Assembly: GCA_902610315.1 (NCBI GenBank)
Contig: CACLVA010000010.1
Coordinates: forward strand, 1 to 34,712
Direction: 5' to 3'
DNA: 34,712 nucleotides
Source of the DNA: an uncultured Pelagibacteraceae bacterium
Lineage (GTDB): Bacteria > Pseudomonadota > Alphaproteobacteria > Pelagibacterales > Pelagibacteraceae
The notes below the pieces were generated by a model, which was not told the DNA's origin, made no database searches, and worked only from the letters and a program-made list of their open reading frames with translations. The position numbers and the translations under genes were made by a program. The first letter of the stretch is position 1. Each line of letters opens with the position of its first letter. Below, one piece after another: positions 33,628-34,712 of the stretch.

Positions 33628-34700
33628 TCAAACCCAAAAAATTTTTTATTATTACTTTTATATGCAAAAATAACTTTGAATAACTCTCCCATTGAACTTT
33701 TATTTAAAAGTCTTGAAAGCGTTGTGATCATATATTTTTTTTGTTTTTCATTCATTTTTTTTTCCAGAATCTTAGCTCTTTCAATAATCCCCATCCTTTC
33801 TAAAAAAAATTTCTGTGTAACAACTCTCTTAACATTTAATTTTTTTTTTGAAAAAAATTCATTTAATAAGCTAAAATTTACCAATGAAGTGATATCGGCA
33901 TTACCAATATACTTTAATAGGTTTTTTTTGTGAATTTGTTTATTTTTCATCACAATTTGTATAGTGCTTTCATTTAATGCTTCTATATAACCGTAATCAA
34001 TTAATAGCACTCCTCCAGATAAAGATTTTATTTTTTTCACAATTTTACTTAATTCCCCAAGACCTTGTTTTGGGTATTCAATAAATTTAAGTTTTTTTAA
34101 AATTTTAAAAGATTTTAAGTTATTTAGATCACTCAATTTAGGCTTGCACTGGGTTTCCTCAAGAAATTTTCCATTAAAAATATAGCATTTTTCTAATAAT
34201 TTTTTATCCTTAATAAAAAATTGTTTTATTGGTATTGCATCAAAAAATTCGTTACCAAAAAAAATAATTGGACCACCCTTGATGTTTTTATAATCATTTA
34301 TCCACTTTAAATTAGTTCCATATAATTTTTTTTTTTGAATCCTTCTTAAAAATTCACTTTTTTCATATAAAAAAAAATTTACAGAATTATTAAAGGTTGG
34401 AAAATTTTTAAAAGTTTTTACTAATACTTCCGATAAACTGCCATCACCTGGGCCAAGCTCAACTAAGTTAAAAATTTTAGGTTTTCCTAAAGTTTCCCAA
34501 GTCGAAATTATCCATATTGCTATAATCTCAGAAAATAAATTTGATATGGTTGGAGATGTAACAAAATCACCCTTTTTCCCAAAAGGCATTTTATTTGTAT
34601 AGTACCCAATTTTTGGTTTGTATAATGCTCTATTTATAAAATCATCAACTTTAATTTTTCGATTTTTTATAATATTAAATTTTTCAAGTGATTTTTTCAT
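33624..34700 (-). CDS. SAM-dependent methyltransferase, MidA/NDUFAF7 family
   Basis: The 358-residue product starts with RKIKVDDFINRALYKPKIGYYT and GDFVTSPTISNLFSEIIAIW, both typical of DUF185/MidA proteins. The SAM-binding loop is VELGPGDGSLSEVL (about 95-110), followed by FFGNEFFDAIPIKQF (NE-F-DA-P signature). The mitochondrial member NDUFAF7 methylates an arginine of a complex I subunit; that role is plausible but unproven here. The start sits 12 bases from the window edge; the bases beyond read Leu-Thr-stop, which could be the end of an upstream gene, but that is too short to identify. It overlaps pgeF by four bases. Confidence 0.92.
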   Translation of the reverse strand: MKKSLEKFNIIKNRKIKVDDFINRALYKPKIGYYTNKMPFGKKGDFVTSPTISNLFSEIIAIWIISTWETLGKPKIFNLVELGPGDGSLSEVLVKTFKNFPTFNNSVNFFLYEKSEFLRRIQKKKLYGTNLKWINDYKNIKGGPIIFFGNEFFDAIPIKQFFIKDKKLLEKCYIFNGKFLEETQCKPKLSDLNNLKSFKILKKLKFIEYPKQGLGELSKIVKKIKSLSGGVLLIDYGYIEALNESTIQIVMKNKQIHKKNLLKYIGNADITSLVNFSLLNEFFSKKKLNVKRVVTQKFFLERMGIIERAKILEKKMNEKQKKYMITTLSRLLNKSSMGELFKVIFAYKSNNKKFFGFE

Positions 34701-34712
34701 TTTCTACGTAAG

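Noticed and set aside
34701..34712. End of an upstream gene before midA
   Set aside because: Only Leu-Thr-stop is visible, far too little to assign a gene.
1..34712. Prophage, insertion sequence or CRISPR content
   Set aside because: Every region is filled by housekeeping genes, and I saw no transposase, integrase, direct repeat series or long inverted repeat.

Overview
The window looks like a piece of a streamlined, strongly AT-rich alphaproteobacterial chromosome of the SAR11/Pelagibacter type. This rests on very AT-biased codon use, genes packed with overlaps or gaps of a few bases, and alphaproteobacterial gene sets: ctaB-ctaG-ctaE-surf1, F0 genes with a b/b' pair, a CcrM-type methyltransferase and a fused-type petABC operon. 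A retinal-forming carotenoid cluster (crtI-crtB-crtY-blh) fits a proteorhodopsin-bearing marine bacterium. The genus is an inference; no rRNA or rhodopsin gene is present. I see no mobile element, phage gene, CRISPR array or intergenic stretch above about 110 bases.

Layout: 1-4228 (+) holds cytochrome c oxidase assembly genes (ctaB end, a 41-residue CoxF-like protein, ctaG), subunit III, surf1, then thrC and a peroxiredoxin. 4223-16645 is one co-directional minus-strand run, read from right to left: dciA, a DsbA-like oxidoreductase, smc, atpI-atpB-atpE-atpF'-atpF (F0 of ATP synthase), crtI-crtB-crtY-blh (retinal synthesis), ispH, thrB, rnhA. 16640-18771 (+) has mutY and an FAD monooxygenase. 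18759-21191 (-) has udg, rnhB and ccrM. 21203-25101 (+) has an exported TPR protein, ispE, tRNA-Gln(UUG) and the CCA-adding enzyme. 25098-26878 (-) has trmL, hemF and greA. 26947-29509 (+) is the cytochrome bc1 operon petABC. 29486-34700 (-) has midA, pgeF, prs, rplY, pth and ychF.

Functional themes: aerobic respiration (bc1, cytochrome oxidase assembly, haem synthesis) and proton-driven ATP synthesis sit close to the enzymes making the retinal chromophore and its isoprenoid precursors (ispH, ispE). DNA maintenance genes (dciA, smc, mutY, udg, rnhA, rnhB, ccrM) form a second theme.

Most notable: (1) an SMC protein of only 798 residues with intact ATPase heads but no recognisable hinge; (2) a good sigma-70-like promoter for ccrM in which two GANTC sites, the probable target of the CcrM product, lie in the spacer and on the -10 edge; (3) F0 ATP synthase, retinal synthesis and ispH in one apparent transcription run; (4) a tRNA-Gln gene four bases upstream of the CCA-adding enzyme start; (5) the dciA and mutY start codons interlocked in one ATGCAT palindrome.
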